From: Acorus gramineus | Taxonomy: Eukaryota; Streptophyta; Magnoliopsida; Acorales; Acoraceae | Direction of reading: 5' to 3' | Assembly: GCA_030737835.1 (NCBI GenBank) | Contig: CM060849.1 | Span: 11,047,768-11,111,767, forward strand | Length of the DNA: 64,000 bases | In this document: piece by piece, positions 32,946-43,790 of the stretch | Numbering within the stretch: the stretch's first letter is position 1 | Layout of the letters: every line of letters begins with the position of its first letter | Program-made: the position numbers and the translations under genes | The notes under the pieces: generated by a model | The model's database searches: none | Told to the model about the DNA's origin: nothing | Seen by the model: the letters and a program-made list of their open reading frames with translations, nothing else

Positions 32946-34084
32946 TGTTATATATGTGTCACTTTTAACCTTCTGGTAACCGTTGGATCATTCTGACAGT
33001 TTTTTTATTTTTTTCGTTTTTCGATCGGAACCGTTAAAATTTTGGACTACTAGCTATCGTCCTGAGCTAGAGGACTCCGATTGAAAATCTAACTGCATAT
33101 TATGTGTCCTGGTGCCATTCTAAGCCACTCACGAAAATTTCATCGAATTCCGGTACGTTTCTGAAATTTCACAGTTCCGCGGCGTATCCGGGTTTTGACC
33201 GAGCGAGAAGTCATTGGGAGAGTTGACTCGGTCAAAGTGGGCCCATGACTTGGTCAACCCTTTTTGTTTTTATTTGTGGTTGGGTTGACCCAAGTCAAAA
33301 CCCACTTAACTCATCTAATCATGCCTTAAGCCCTAATTAACCTTGGTTAACATTAATCTAAGTGTTGACTTTATATTAGTGTGAGCTAAAAAGGTTCCTA
33401 CACTATTCATCTTCTCCTTCCTTGAGATTTCTCTCTCCCCCTCTCTTTTTCTAAGTTTTGAGCCACCTAGAGGGCTTAGAACTTAAAACTTACATATGTT
33501 GACACTTCTAGCATCGAACTAAAGGGTTACACAAACTTTTTTTTTATATTATAATATCGACACATGTACTGTCGATATGTGTTAAATATGTCGTCAAACG
33601 GAGTATTGATACTAGTATATTAACAATATTGGAGCGGCGAATGAAAGAGAGGAAAGGCGAGTGGAGCGGGGGATGGTGACGGGCGAGTGTCATGGCCAGT
33701 GATCAAAATGACGCACGGATAGAGATGGCTCAAAGAGAAAGAAATAGTTTTGTTAAATGGATTGGAGTGGTTTTAAAAAATAATATTTATTAAGGGCTGG
33801 TTTTATAGATTTCAAAAAATTGATTGGATGGCATTCCTATGGGGATGGTTTTCATTAAATGGGGGTTTAAATAACCGTCCCCAAGAATTAAATCACTAAA
33901 AGACTAATGACCTAGTAGTACAAGACATTGCCCTTTTTGAGTATTTCATAATTCAAAATCTTCTATATGCAGGTGGAAAAAATGGTTTGTACAGCCCTAT
34001 GACCCGGTTATGGTGGGGTTTAGTCCATTGGGCTTATTAATTTCTGGTATTAGATTTAGAGGTGTATGACCATGTAAAAAAATA
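32946..34084. other. No gene recognised; possible LTR-derived sequence
   Basis: 33000-33480 has GC-richer, oddly conserved-looking sequence (GGACTACTAGCTATCGTCCT and two TTGACTCGGTCAAAG/GACTTGGTCAACCC blocks) that may be LTR-retrotransposon debris. I found no repeat partner here and leave it unassigned. Confidence 0.35.
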
Positions 34085-34190
34085 GAGGGGAAATTAATTT
34101 TAGGTCCTTCTCAAAATCACTGAATTATTTCTAATTCTTGGTAACTCTCTCCCTTCTACCACTCTCCTTCCCAGAATTAAATTTCCCTTT
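34085..34190. mobile_element. Tiny Mutator-type MITE relic
   Basis: GGGGAAATTAATTTTAGGTC at the left and AGAATTAAATTTCCC at the right form short inverted ends of the type used by the elements at 18202 and 30589. The total is about 105 bp. Confidence 0.4.
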
Positions 34191-34251
34191 AAATTTTAGT
34201 GTATTTGTAAAAAGAGAAAATTGTGTAAACATGATTTGTGACCACGTCTTA

Positions 34252-34828
34252 TTAAGGGTGCAACTCGAGTAGGTTAGATTGGGTTGAAGCTCAACCTGAA
34301 CTCAACCTGAAGTTGAAGGGAAATCAACGCAAATCCAACCCAACCTGTCCTAAAACCCGTGATGCCCAACTCAAACACATTGGGTTTGGTTTGGGTTGGT
34401 TTCAGGTCGGGTTTGGATTTAACTTCCAAAATGTGTCAATTTAAACAATTGAAGCTTATTAAAATCAGTGCTCCACAAAAAAAAATGAGAAACATAAAAT
34501 TAAGGAACATTTTTACTAAAAATATAGAAATGAAACTATAGAAGTGATATATTACAATTAAAAATAAATTGAACAATTCAAATTTATTACATAAAAAATT
34601 AAAATATTAAAATACGACTTAGAATATTTAAATTTATCATCCATATTTCGCGTTTGGGTTCGGATTCGGGTTGAGTTTGGGTTTCTGAACCCTCAACTCA
34701 AGCTAATTCCAAATTAGATTCAGGTTGTTCGAGTTCGGGTTCAAATTGAACCCGCACACTAAAATCTCAATCCAAACCCGCCTAAATATTGGGTTGGATC
34801 AAGTTCAACCCGTTCAAGTTGCACCCCT
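34252..34828. mobile_element. hAT-type MITE
   Basis: The ends AAGGGTGCAACTCGAGTAGG and, inverted, AGGGGTGCAACTTGAACGGG enclose repeats of GGGTTG/CAACCC. The flanking 8-mers ACGTCTTA and ACATCTCA agree at 6 of 8 positions. A 60-codon frame at 34359 is a repeat shadow. Confidence 0.55.
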
Positions 34829-35309
34829 ACATCTCATCAGCATTGATGGTTAAACTGATGAAAATTAAAAAAAAAAATGGGGTAAATTGTAAAAATTGTC
34901 CTTAATAGATTCTTTAGTCCTTAAAACAAATTGTAATCACTTCCACACCAGTCTTTACATTTCCACACCAGTCACCAGCTAATCTCTCCTCAATCAAGAA
35001 TAAGAGTTTATGATACACGCGCACACACAAATTTTGAGTTTCTAAAAAAACAAGATAAATTGGTGCGATCGAATTGACATGAGCCCCATCTCATAAACCT
35101 AGATAATCATCATATTGGGATGGAATCGCCTTTGAATAACTATAGATAACAACCATGTAATAGCAAATGAAAATGTGTCACGTAAGTCGAATGCACTGTA
35201 AACTGTTTAACAAAAATACATTTACATGATAACAATCTATTCAAATATTTTTATTCACGGTGCACTTAATTCCTTGGAGCTAGCCACAAACGATCTGACT
35301 CCCATCAGA
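34829..35309. other. No gene; 3' flank of the first LecRK
   Basis: AT-rich sequence with no recognised element. It probably includes the 3' untranslated region of the LecRK gene that ends at 35310. Confidence 0.5.
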
Positions 35310-37321
35310 TCAACGTCCTATGGACAGTAGAGACTCTCCGGCGGTGGCATACCGTGAGAACGCCTTTTCCGACGAAGTTGTACCCGTATACAACATGAAG
35401 AATTCATCGAAACCCGGGAGATTCTCCAAATGCGAAACGCCAGCAGCGACATTCTTATAATCTTGGGACAACTGTGGAATCTCAATGTCGCGGTCCAAGA
35501 ACTGCATAACCTGCCTCATACTCGGCCTAGCCCGGGCCACAGCGTGTGCGCAAATGATCCCGACTTTCAGCACCATCTCCACTTCCTCCACCGCGTATAT
35601 GCTCCCCAACCTCTTATCAACCGTCTCCATCAGTGGTCCAGCACCCAGTCCACCAGATTGGGCCCATCATTCACAGACATCAGTTCCAGATCGATCGGCC
35701 TCCGTCCGCAGACCACCTCGAGAAGGAACACCCCGAACGCGTACACATCGGTGGCGGCTGTGCCCTTCCCCGTCTTCGAAAGCTCCGGGGCGAGATAACC
35801 TAAGGTGCCGACGACGTGGGTCGTCTGAGGATCGGTCCCATGATCGTAAAGCCTGGCGAGGCCGAAGTCCCCGAGCCTCCCGTTCATGTCCCCGTCCAAC
35901 AATACGTTGCTCGACTTGACATCTCTATGGATCACGCGCTGCTCCCACCCTTCGTGCAAGTATAGCAACCCCGACGCGATGCCTCTGATTACGCGGAACC
36001 TCTCCCTCCAACTCAACGTCGTAAGCCCGTTCCGGTGGTTGAAGAGGAGCTTGTCGAGGCTGCCGTTCGGCATGTAGTCGTAGACCAAGAGGAGCTCCCC
36101 CTTTCGACGGCAGTACCCGATGAGCTGAACTATGTTGCGGTGGCGAAGCCGTCCGATGCTCGCGATCTCCGCTACGAATTCCCTCATGCCTTGCCTTGAT
36201 TCATGGGACACCCTCTTCACGGCCACCTCCCTCTTGTCCTTTGGAAGCACTCCTCTATAGACCCTCCCGAAACCGCCCGTGCCGAGAAGCTCTCGCTCTT
36301 TGAATCCCCTTGTTGCCTTGTAAAGATCTTTGTACGAGAACCGGTGAGGCCCGTATTCGAGCTCCCAATCTTCTAGCAGCTCCGCGAACTTCTTTCTCCT
36401 CCACAACACGGTCCCTGCAACCACGATCGCCATCAATGTGACCGTCGATAGGATCACCGGCAACCCAATCGTCAAGACTTTTGGTTTCTCTTTAGGCCCT
36501 CGACGAGGAAGTGAAGGGAGCTTGGAGAGATCAAGATCTTCGGCTTTCCCATTAAGTTTCAAGCTCCATCCAAGAATATAATGAGAAGTTTGAATGGAAC
36601 CAGTGGAGGAAGAGAAACCCACATACATGGACTCCAATACAAACTCCGAGAGATTGACAGACTTTGACAAGAGAGGAACTTCTGGTTTCGGAGCTGTAAT
36701 TGGAGATAGAGTTGCATTGAGATTCATGTTGATCCCATCATACTCCACCCACAACTTCATCGGGTCACCACTTATGAGTGTCAGATTCCTAAACGTGCCA
36801 TTGTTGAGATAATAGCCCGCGGTTTTGGATTCCACTGACTTCAAGCTGTTGACGTCGATCCCAACATGGTTGTCGTCGATGTCCGCGAAGGCGGCGGGGT
36901 TGAACATTGTGTCGAGCTCGACCGCCACGACGTGGTTCGAAGGATCCCCGTTGTTTGTCGAGTTCAAGAGGCCTAGGTACAGGGCGTCGAAGGATCCGCG
37001 GAGGGCGGTCGTCGGGGAGAGGACGAAGGCGATACCATGGCCTCCGATGTCGATGTCTTCAGAGACTATGGCAAAGACGAATGTGGTGGAGAAAGAGGAG
37101 GATTTATTGAGGCGGAGCGGAGTCGGGATGAAAGCGTGTCCCTTCTGCCGCTTCGTGGTGTTGGTGAGCCTCAAGAGGCCGCCGGATGTGATCTCCGCCA
37201 CGCCGTTGAGGCTGAGGTTGGCTCCATGGAATCCATTGAAGATGAAGCTGTCAATGGAAAAGGCTATGGTTTTCAAGAGGAGGAGGCAGAGCAGAACTGT
37301 GTTGAGCGAAATGGTGGGCAT
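35310..37321 (-). pseudogene. L-type lectin receptor kinase (LecRK, clade IV-like), frame-shifted in the kinase domain
   Basis: The protein has a signal peptide (MPTISLNTVLLCLLLLKTIA), a legume-lectin domain (with VELDTMFN and DDNHVGIDVNS), the LDLSKLPSLPRRGPKEKPK linker typical of clade IV LecRKs, one membrane segment (LTIGLPVILSTVTLMAIVVA) and a kinase with GTGGFG, VAVKRV, VIHRDVKSSN, LGDFGLA and GTLGYLAPE. LecRKs sense extracellular signals at the plasma membrane. The frame ends after VDWVLDH at 35630; the expected kinase tail continues in another frame to 35310. Compared with the intact paralogue, 16 bases are missing at the junction (about 35630-35631). I chose ATG 37321 because a TATA-like TATATA lies at 37387-37392, too close to the upstream in-frame ATG at 37375, and because the paralogue starts at the matching place. 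It may be a recent pseudogene or give a receptor with a truncated kinase. Confidence 0.85.
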
Positions 37322-37382
37322 CTTGGCATGGAATTGTATCAAGTGATGCATATGCATATACATTGTCTTGTTCATGGAGGGT

Positions 37383-37394
37383 TCAATATATAAT
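37383..37394 (-). promoter_or_regulatory. TATA-like box of the first LecRK
   Basis: On the minus strand ATTATATATTGA lies about 65 bases before ATG 37321 and about 10 bases before ATG 37375. Transcription starting about 30 bases downstream would exclude the upstream ATG. Confidence 0.4.
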
Positions 37395-37645
37395 TCAGTA
37401 ATTATATGTCTTATTCAATACTGCCCAGGTCAATGTTTGCCATTTATTATTAGATTTTTCTAGGACACATTGTTTGATCATGTCAAAGACCCGGATGATG
37501 TAACAATAGAGTTAATAAAAAAATCTCACACTTCTTTATTTATTTATTTACTGCGAAAAAGGTGTTATTTATTTATTTACTACGAATAAGGTGCGATAAT
37601 TGTGTTTCCACGGGTTTCACAAATTTTGAAGGCTTCGTTTGATAC

Positions 37646-37894
37646 GGTCCGGATCCTCTGCTGTGATTTTCGGTGTTGGGTTTGGTGTGTCACTTTTTAG
37701 TCACCCAATCCAACGATTGAAAATCATATATATTTTTATTATGGGCTCTACCTTTTTTTTTTTTTTTTCAAATACAAGTCTTATGGTGATTTGTTTGTAC
37801 TAAGAAACAACCTATTATAGCTTTTATGTTTGTTTTTAATTGGTTTGTACTTAAATCACTACTATGGATCAAATCACTACTATGGATCCGGACC
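37646..37894. mobile_element. Small MITE with GGTCCGGATCC ends
   Basis: GGTCCGGATCC at the left is inverted as GGATCCGGACC at the right, 249 bp overall. A short duplication of AAATCACTACTATGGATC occurs at the right end. No clear target duplication. Confidence 0.4.
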
Positions 37895-39475
37895 TCTGAG
37901 CAATGTTTATAAATGACAATATGCGATTTGCATGCAGTTAGTGTACCGCATAGAATATATGTGCATGCATGAATATACGTGGATTATATGCGATGTTATA
38001 TTTTTATTAATAAAAAGATATGCTATTATATTCAAACAATAGATTATAAGATACATTCATATATCTATTAATAATTTATAACAAATGACTTTGATCACAA
38101 ATTAAAGAAAATATTTGAACAATAAAAATGAGTCGACATTAGCTTTTTAGGTACCAAACTATAAAGTTTTCTAAGCTATAAACATGAGACTTTGATCAAA
38201 TGTATATTTGATAGTGGATAAGGAAATGAACATATCTGAGATGTTTAGAAAAATAGATAATGAGGTACAAAATAATAGGAAGCAAAAACTTCATAAGTTA
38301 CAAAGCTTCCAAAACAACCTTAACATCCAAGAGAAAGCATAAAACTATCCAAAGACTATCATTCAATAATACAAAAACACCCCAAAAGTTTTTATTCAAT
38401 TAATGTGAACTCTTAAAAAAAAAATTGTTGGACCGCATAAGCGACCGCATATCCACATACAAATCGCATATGCAGGTCTGGATCACATATTGGGCGATCT
38501 GGTCTTATGCGGTTCGGTTCCTAGACTGAACCGCATATGCGGTTGCAGATACTCTCGCACAGAATGCATATCTAAACAGTGGCCATGAGGGATAAATTAA
38601 AGCAGTCATTGTCCAAGGTCAGGTGAACCAAGTTGTCCCATGAAGTGGCAGCTCCAGGAATTTTTATAAACGGGGTCATTTAAAAATTAATTTCCACAAA
38701 ATTTTCAAAAAATCTATATTTATTATATATTTATAAATAAAATAAAATTTTCTTTTGAGAAAAGAACAACCGACATTAAAAAAAAATATCAAAGAAAGGA
38801 GATAAGTGATTTCCAATATAGAAACTTTTATAATTGGCCTTAACGTGATTTTGTTGAGCACCACAATTTTCTTCTGTAGGAGAAAAATCTTGTTCTATAG
38901 TTGATTTTATCTTTAAAAATTTATCCATTGTACAAATGATAAAATCTATAAAATAAAATTTTTATAATAAATATAAATACATTAAAAAATTAAATAACTC
39001 ATCAACTAAAGAGTCAAACCAAATCCATGAGTATCCAAGCAGATGGGTGAAGCCAGACAGGTGAAAGAAAGAGGGTGTAATGTTAAGGGTTTTGTTCATT
39101 ATTCATACATGATTATGTAATAAAAGAAAAATTTTATATTAACATACAAAAATGATGAAAAAAATTAATAATAAAAAATGAAAAAATAAATAAAACTCAA
39201 ATTTGAAGCATAGTAGGAAGAGATTTGTTTAAACCAATTAATTTGATGGACCCCACCATACCACCACAAATATGTGTCCATGTGTCACCCACTGACCCAG
39301 CCCAACACATTTTTTTTTTTTTTTGAAATATGTATGGATGTTTAATTTTTTTGGGTTTTTATATGGGTAATATTTGGATGGGGTCAATTGACCCCATAGT
39401 CACACAATTGGAGCCGCCCCTGGTCCCATGTGGAACTTTGTCACCATTCTCGTTAGGTCTCTTATTTCTTTTTGG
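37895..39475. other. No gene recognised
   Basis: AT-rich. 38430-38570 has repeated ATGCGGTT/AACCGCAT motifs; a related patch with GCAGTCGGATATGCGGCCGC lies near 57015-57040, suggesting a dispersed element I cannot delimit. Confidence 0.4.
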
Positions 39476-39483
39476 ACCCGTGT

Positions 39484-39920
39484 ATAGGGGTGGTAAACGA
39501 GTTGAACGAGTCGAGTTTTGATATGTTTAAGCTCGACTCAGTTATAAACGAACCGAGTCGAGTCGAGCCGAGCTCACGATCCTCAATGAACCTAGCATTC
39601 TTCTTCATTTTAGTGTTTTTAAGGGTTGAAAATAAAATTTTAACCTAAATAAACTTAGTTCATGAATTTAAACGAGTATAACTTTGTATTGATTTAATGT
39701 TCTAATTTTACAAAGGAGTTGAGTCAAGTTCCAACAAGTATTTTATAATACAAATGAGTCGAGTTTGAACACAAAATAAAGCTCGATCCAAGTCCCGAGT
39801 CTAACCGAGCTTTAAAAATTGTTCAAGCTCGTTCATTTGTCTAATTGAACGAGCCTGAACTAGCTCAAACCGAGCTGAGCCAAAGTCAAACCCTAGCGGC
39901 TTGGTTCATTAACCAGCCCT
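39484..39920. mobile_element. hAT-type MITE
   Basis: The left end ATAGGGGTGGTAAACGAG and the inverted right end AGGGCTGGTTAATGAACC are typical of plant hAT MITEs with internal GAGCTCGA and GAACGAG repeats. Flanks ACCCGTGT (39476-39483) and ACCCATGC (39921-39928) agree at 6 of 8 positions. Confidence 0.6.
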
Positions 39921-40139
39921 ACCCATGCGGAAACAAGTCACCATTCCTATTAATTAGGTTTCCTAATATTTTTAATTGTTTTTTAGAAATTATTCCAGAT
40001 CTTTCAGGGAACTCAGAAATTATTTTTAGATCCGTGAAATATTTAGACTTATTATTAGGCTTTTATACTCCATTATCTATCATTTTCATATTCTTTTGAA
40101 TAATTAACATCAGTTAAGTCTACCTTTAAAATTTTCATT

Positions 40140-40617
40140 TTTACTTCCCTCCTTCACTGAGTGTGTAGATTGTTAACAAGTCTGGGTACATTATTTATAG
40201 GTTTATGTACAATGTTAATAAATCTGGATATATTGTTAACTAGTTTCGGTATATTGTTAACAGGTTTGGGTATATTGCAAGTTTACATGTTTGGGTACAG
40301 TATTAACATGTCAGGATGCATTGTTAAGACGAAAGAGAGGGAGTGGCAGGAGGGAGAGTCACCAAAAGGAAGGGTGATGGGAGGCTGCGTGTGGAGGGGA
40401 GAGGTTGTCATTGCTGTGGATGAGAGAGAGAGAAAAACACATATAAAAGATAAAGATAGGGTCAAAAGTGAAAAAATGGGTAATAAATAATCTCATCATT
40501 AGATGGAAGGGCCTAGAATAACATCCCAACTAACCTGGGAATCTAAAAAAAGACTTGATATTTTTGGGACCTAAAATAATTCAAGGATTAATCGGAGGAC
40601 CCGAAATTAATTTCTCC
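40140..40617. mobile_element. Mutator-type relic with TTGTTAACANGTTTGGGTA repeats
   Basis: 40170-40330 holds repeated TATTGTTAACAGGTTTGGGT-like units. The right edge (GGATTAATCGGAGGACCCGA then AATTAATTTC) resembles the ends of the MULEs at 18202 and 30589. A left end was not found. Open frames here follow the repeats. Confidence 0.4.
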
Positions 40618-40989
40618 AAATTTAAATCTTAAATTTTGAATTTTCAGTATGTTGTTTATGAAATTGAATTTTGAAGCTTTGTACCTCTTTGTCATTATTT
40701 TTATTCAAAATCAATTAGATATCTTGTTCAAATTTACGTAGTGGGTGATGATTACTAGCATTGCGAAATTTTCAATCTTGCAATGTAAACAAGAACATTT
40801 CATGCTAGTCGAATTTTTAGAATAAAAATATATAATAAATGTTTGCTGAAGTCAAATCATGTGCTTGAATGTTGGAAAATGGCCTCTATTTTCATTTATT
40901 TCCATGTTAGATCTTGATTTTAATTTCAATTTTGGTGGTATTCAGTTGGACTTTTATTTGGACAAGTTATTGTATGGACATGGTTATTT

Positions 40990-42430
40990 TTCAATGGTTT
41001 TTTTATGTTAGACTTAAGACTTTTCCCCATATTCTTACATGGCTTATGATGATAATGATGATGCTTCAAATTCTATAAAATGGCATGCTAGACTAGGACA
41101 TATAGGAAAGGAATGAATGACTAGACTAGCTAGAGAAGGTCTGTTGGGATCTCTTGCCAATGTAAGCCTACATGTTTGTGAGTCCTGTGTGTAACAGGAA
41201 AAGCATGTAGCTAGGAAGCCTTTTAGAAAGGCACCTAGGGCATAATGTCTTCTAGAACTTATCCATTTTGACATTTGTGGACCTATGAATGTGAAGGCAC
41301 GTCATGGTGCCTCCTATTTTCTCACTTTTATAGATGATTATTCGCATTTCAGTTATATCTATTTGATATCTCATCATTTTGAGGCATTGGATTGCATCAA
41401 ACGCTTTATACCAGAGGTTGAGAATCAAAATAAGAGGAATATAAAAATTGTTCTATGATGCCTAGCCCAGGTCCAAGAGTCCCAAGAGGCCCATAGATTG
41501 GCCCATGGATTGGGTGAGGGTGGGGGTGTTTAGTCCCACATCGCCTAATGGGAGGAAATAGTCTGTACTTGTATGTGAGTGCAGCTTTTACACACTAAGA
41601 CGTGTTTTAAAGCCGTGAGCCCATTTAGGGGCAAAGCGGACAATTTCTTGCTGTGTAAACCTGGGGCATTACAATTGGTATCAGAGCATGTCCATTACGC
41701 GATGTTGGGTGTGGGTGGCTTCACACAAGGACGTGTGGCCTATTAAGGGGGGTGATAGTGACGCCTGGCCCAGGCCCAAGAGTCCCAAGAGGCCCATGGA
41801 TTGGGTGAGGGTGAGGGTGTTTAGTCCCACATCGCCTAATGGGAAGAGATAGTTTGTGCTTATATGTGAGTACAGCTCTTACACACCAAGACGCGTTTTA
41901 AAGCCGTGAGCCCATTTAGGGGCAAAGCGGATAATTTCTTGGTGTGTAAGCCTAGGGCGTTACATGTTCGCACTGATCAAGGTCATGAATATTTATCTAA
42001 CGAGTTTTAAAAGTTATGTGAGGAAAAGGGATTCTCATATAGTTAATTATTTCCTACACACCACAACAAAATGGTATAGCAGAAAGGAGGAATCGCACCC
42101 TATGATGGCACAAGCTAACCTCTCTTAATCTTTTTGGGGGGATGCTATTTTAGCTGCAGCCTGCATCCTTAATAGGGTTCCTTCCCCATATGAGTTATGG
42201 AACGGCGCAAAACCTAATTTATGGCATACGTGGCCATAGGGTTTTGCTGGTTTTGTTCACAACACTTCACACAAGTATGGAAAACTTGGACCTAGAGCAA
42301 ATAAAAAGATCTTTATAAGATATTTTGAATGATCAAAGGGTTATGTGATGTATGTGAACACCCTAATGGAGGGATGACTGATATAGAGTCTCAAGATGTC
42401 AAATTCAATTAGGGTAATTTTTTCATTATT
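40990..42430 (+). mobile_element. Decayed Copia element, coding remnants only, split by a TRIM
   Basis: The plus strand carries GAG-pre-integrase-like sequence (WHARLGHIGKE near 41080), then integrase-like sequence (RKAPRA near 41225, FDICGPMN near 41267, FLTFIDDYSHFSYIYL near 41325) and, beyond the TRIM, further integrase-end sequence near 42000-42400. No LTRs, RNase H or polypurine tract were found around it. Many breaks make it an old fossil. Confidence 0.7.
41454..41964 (+). mobile_element. TRIM (miniature LTR retrotransposon), 511 bp
   Basis: LTRs of about 210-220 bp (41454-41673 and 41757-41964) share ATGGATTGGGTGAGGGTG, TTTAGTCCCACATCGCCTAA and AAAGCCGTGAGCCCATTTAG and end in TTACA. 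Directly after the first lies the primer site TTGGTATCAGAGC (41675-41687). TATTAAGGGGGG (41741-41752) precedes the second. The 5-bp duplication TGTTC flanks it (41449-41453 and 41965-41969). There is no gene inside; TRIMs borrow proteins from other elements. It sits in the integrase part of the decayed Copia copy and is younger than it. Confidence 0.9.
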
Positions 42431-43188
42431 GGTGAATTGAAGAAAGATCTTCAACATTTTGAGTCGCAAGAATATGAGGGAGTAACACCATCTTTGAGTA
42501 AGGGTTGGGAAATTACAAATCTAATCTGAAATCGCCAAAGATATTGGAAGTGACTTGCCTCCTAGTGGGAGTGTACCACTAGATAATCGCTCACAATTAA
42601 GGGTCACAATTACGTAGAAGTAAACATGGATTTATTCCCTGTCGATATTTTGAGATTGGAAATACTTCATGTGTACTCCACGGGATTTATGTGACATTGA
42701 TATGCCTGCTTAACAAGCGTTATCCTCAAATAATTCTGATGAATGGCTAGCTAGCTACTTCTAAGGATGAGATGAGTTACTGATTTTACATGGATCTTTT
42801 TCGATTTTCATAAGTTTCCAAGGTGTTATATCGATTTTTTTTTTTTTTTTTTTACCGTTGGTGAGTAAAGGATAGCATGAGAATTTTCAAGAAAAGACAT
42901 GGGCATTTTTTTCATCAAAAGGACTAAATCGGATTTTTCATATTTTGTATATACTTATTTGAATGTATTTATTGGATCAATTTAACTCATGGATTAAATC
43001 CGCTAACCATATATATTTACTTGTGGCAATTTTCCAATTTTAAATGAACTAAAACTGATTTAGCTACCTTTTCAATGAGTTATTTTGATTTTTTTCTTTT
43101 TTCTTTTTTCCAGTTACACACACATCATGCATGGACAAAACTAGTTTTTTCTATTTAAAAATGAGTTTGGGTAACTCAGTTGTTTGCA
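42431..43188. other. No gene; fragment of the 12983-13860 foldback family
   Basis: 42783-42840 repeats TTTTTCGATTTTCATAAGTT and GTTATATCGATTTTT from that family. A poly-T run follows. Otherwise AT-rich. Confidence 0.45.
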
Positions 43189-43330
43189 AACTAAAAAGTA
43201 CCCCAAACTCATGAAACTGATTTCCTCATATATTGCACACCACATGAATGTGCACCACTGTAGAAAAAATGGAAGGAATAAAATGTCGTCTTGTTTGATT
43301 GTTGGCCAACTTAGACAAACCTGCATGGAA
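43189..43330 (-). pseudogene. Fragment of a receptor ectodomain (GUB_WAK_bind-like), inverted copy
   Basis: This is an inverted copy of about 140 bp from the block at 47430-47570 (shared CATATTGCACACCACATGAA-like and ATGGAAGGAATAAAA sequence). See that entry for the domain argument. Too short and decayed to be functional. Confidence 0.4.
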
Positions 43331-43469
43331 TTGCAGAGGAAAGACTTACTTTTGCTAATTTGTTGATGTTGAAGCAGCTGACGCTTCTTATACTTAACAC
43401 CCGTTGAACAGTGTTGAAAAAATAAATGAAAATATTACTCAGCCTTTTTCTCCAGCCTTAAAATAGTAT

Positions 43470-43742
43470 ATCTCATTTAATGATGTTTATATTTTATTAA
43501 AAAAAAACTAAATATATATACTCTAATGAATTATAGACTCATTTAATTGTAGAACATGTAAAAAAATTCTTATGAGGTATACCTCGTTACAGTGAGTGAA
43601 GTGACTAAAGAAATATATCATGTAGTAAATGTGACTGTAAAATATATTGAATGTAACAGAGCTTCACATACATTCTAATTAGATGCCTTCAATTCACATG
43701 ATAAATGAACACTCCTCAAACCCAAACATATCATCTGATCAA
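43470..43742. repeat. Inverted copy of the 14105-14330 repeat
   Basis: CAAACCCAAACATATCATCT (43718-43737) and neighbouring sequence are complementary to 14105-14130 and onward. It borders the 3' end of the second LecRK. Confidence 0.5.
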
Positions 43743-43790
43743 CCCGCCGGAGAGTAGGGACACCTCAGCAGTTGAAGAGTACAAGAATGC

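Noticed and set aside
35430-37393. Plus-strand frames opposite the first LecRK
   Set aside because: Antisense shadows of the LecRK coding sequence; the same holds at 43905-46128 opposite the second.
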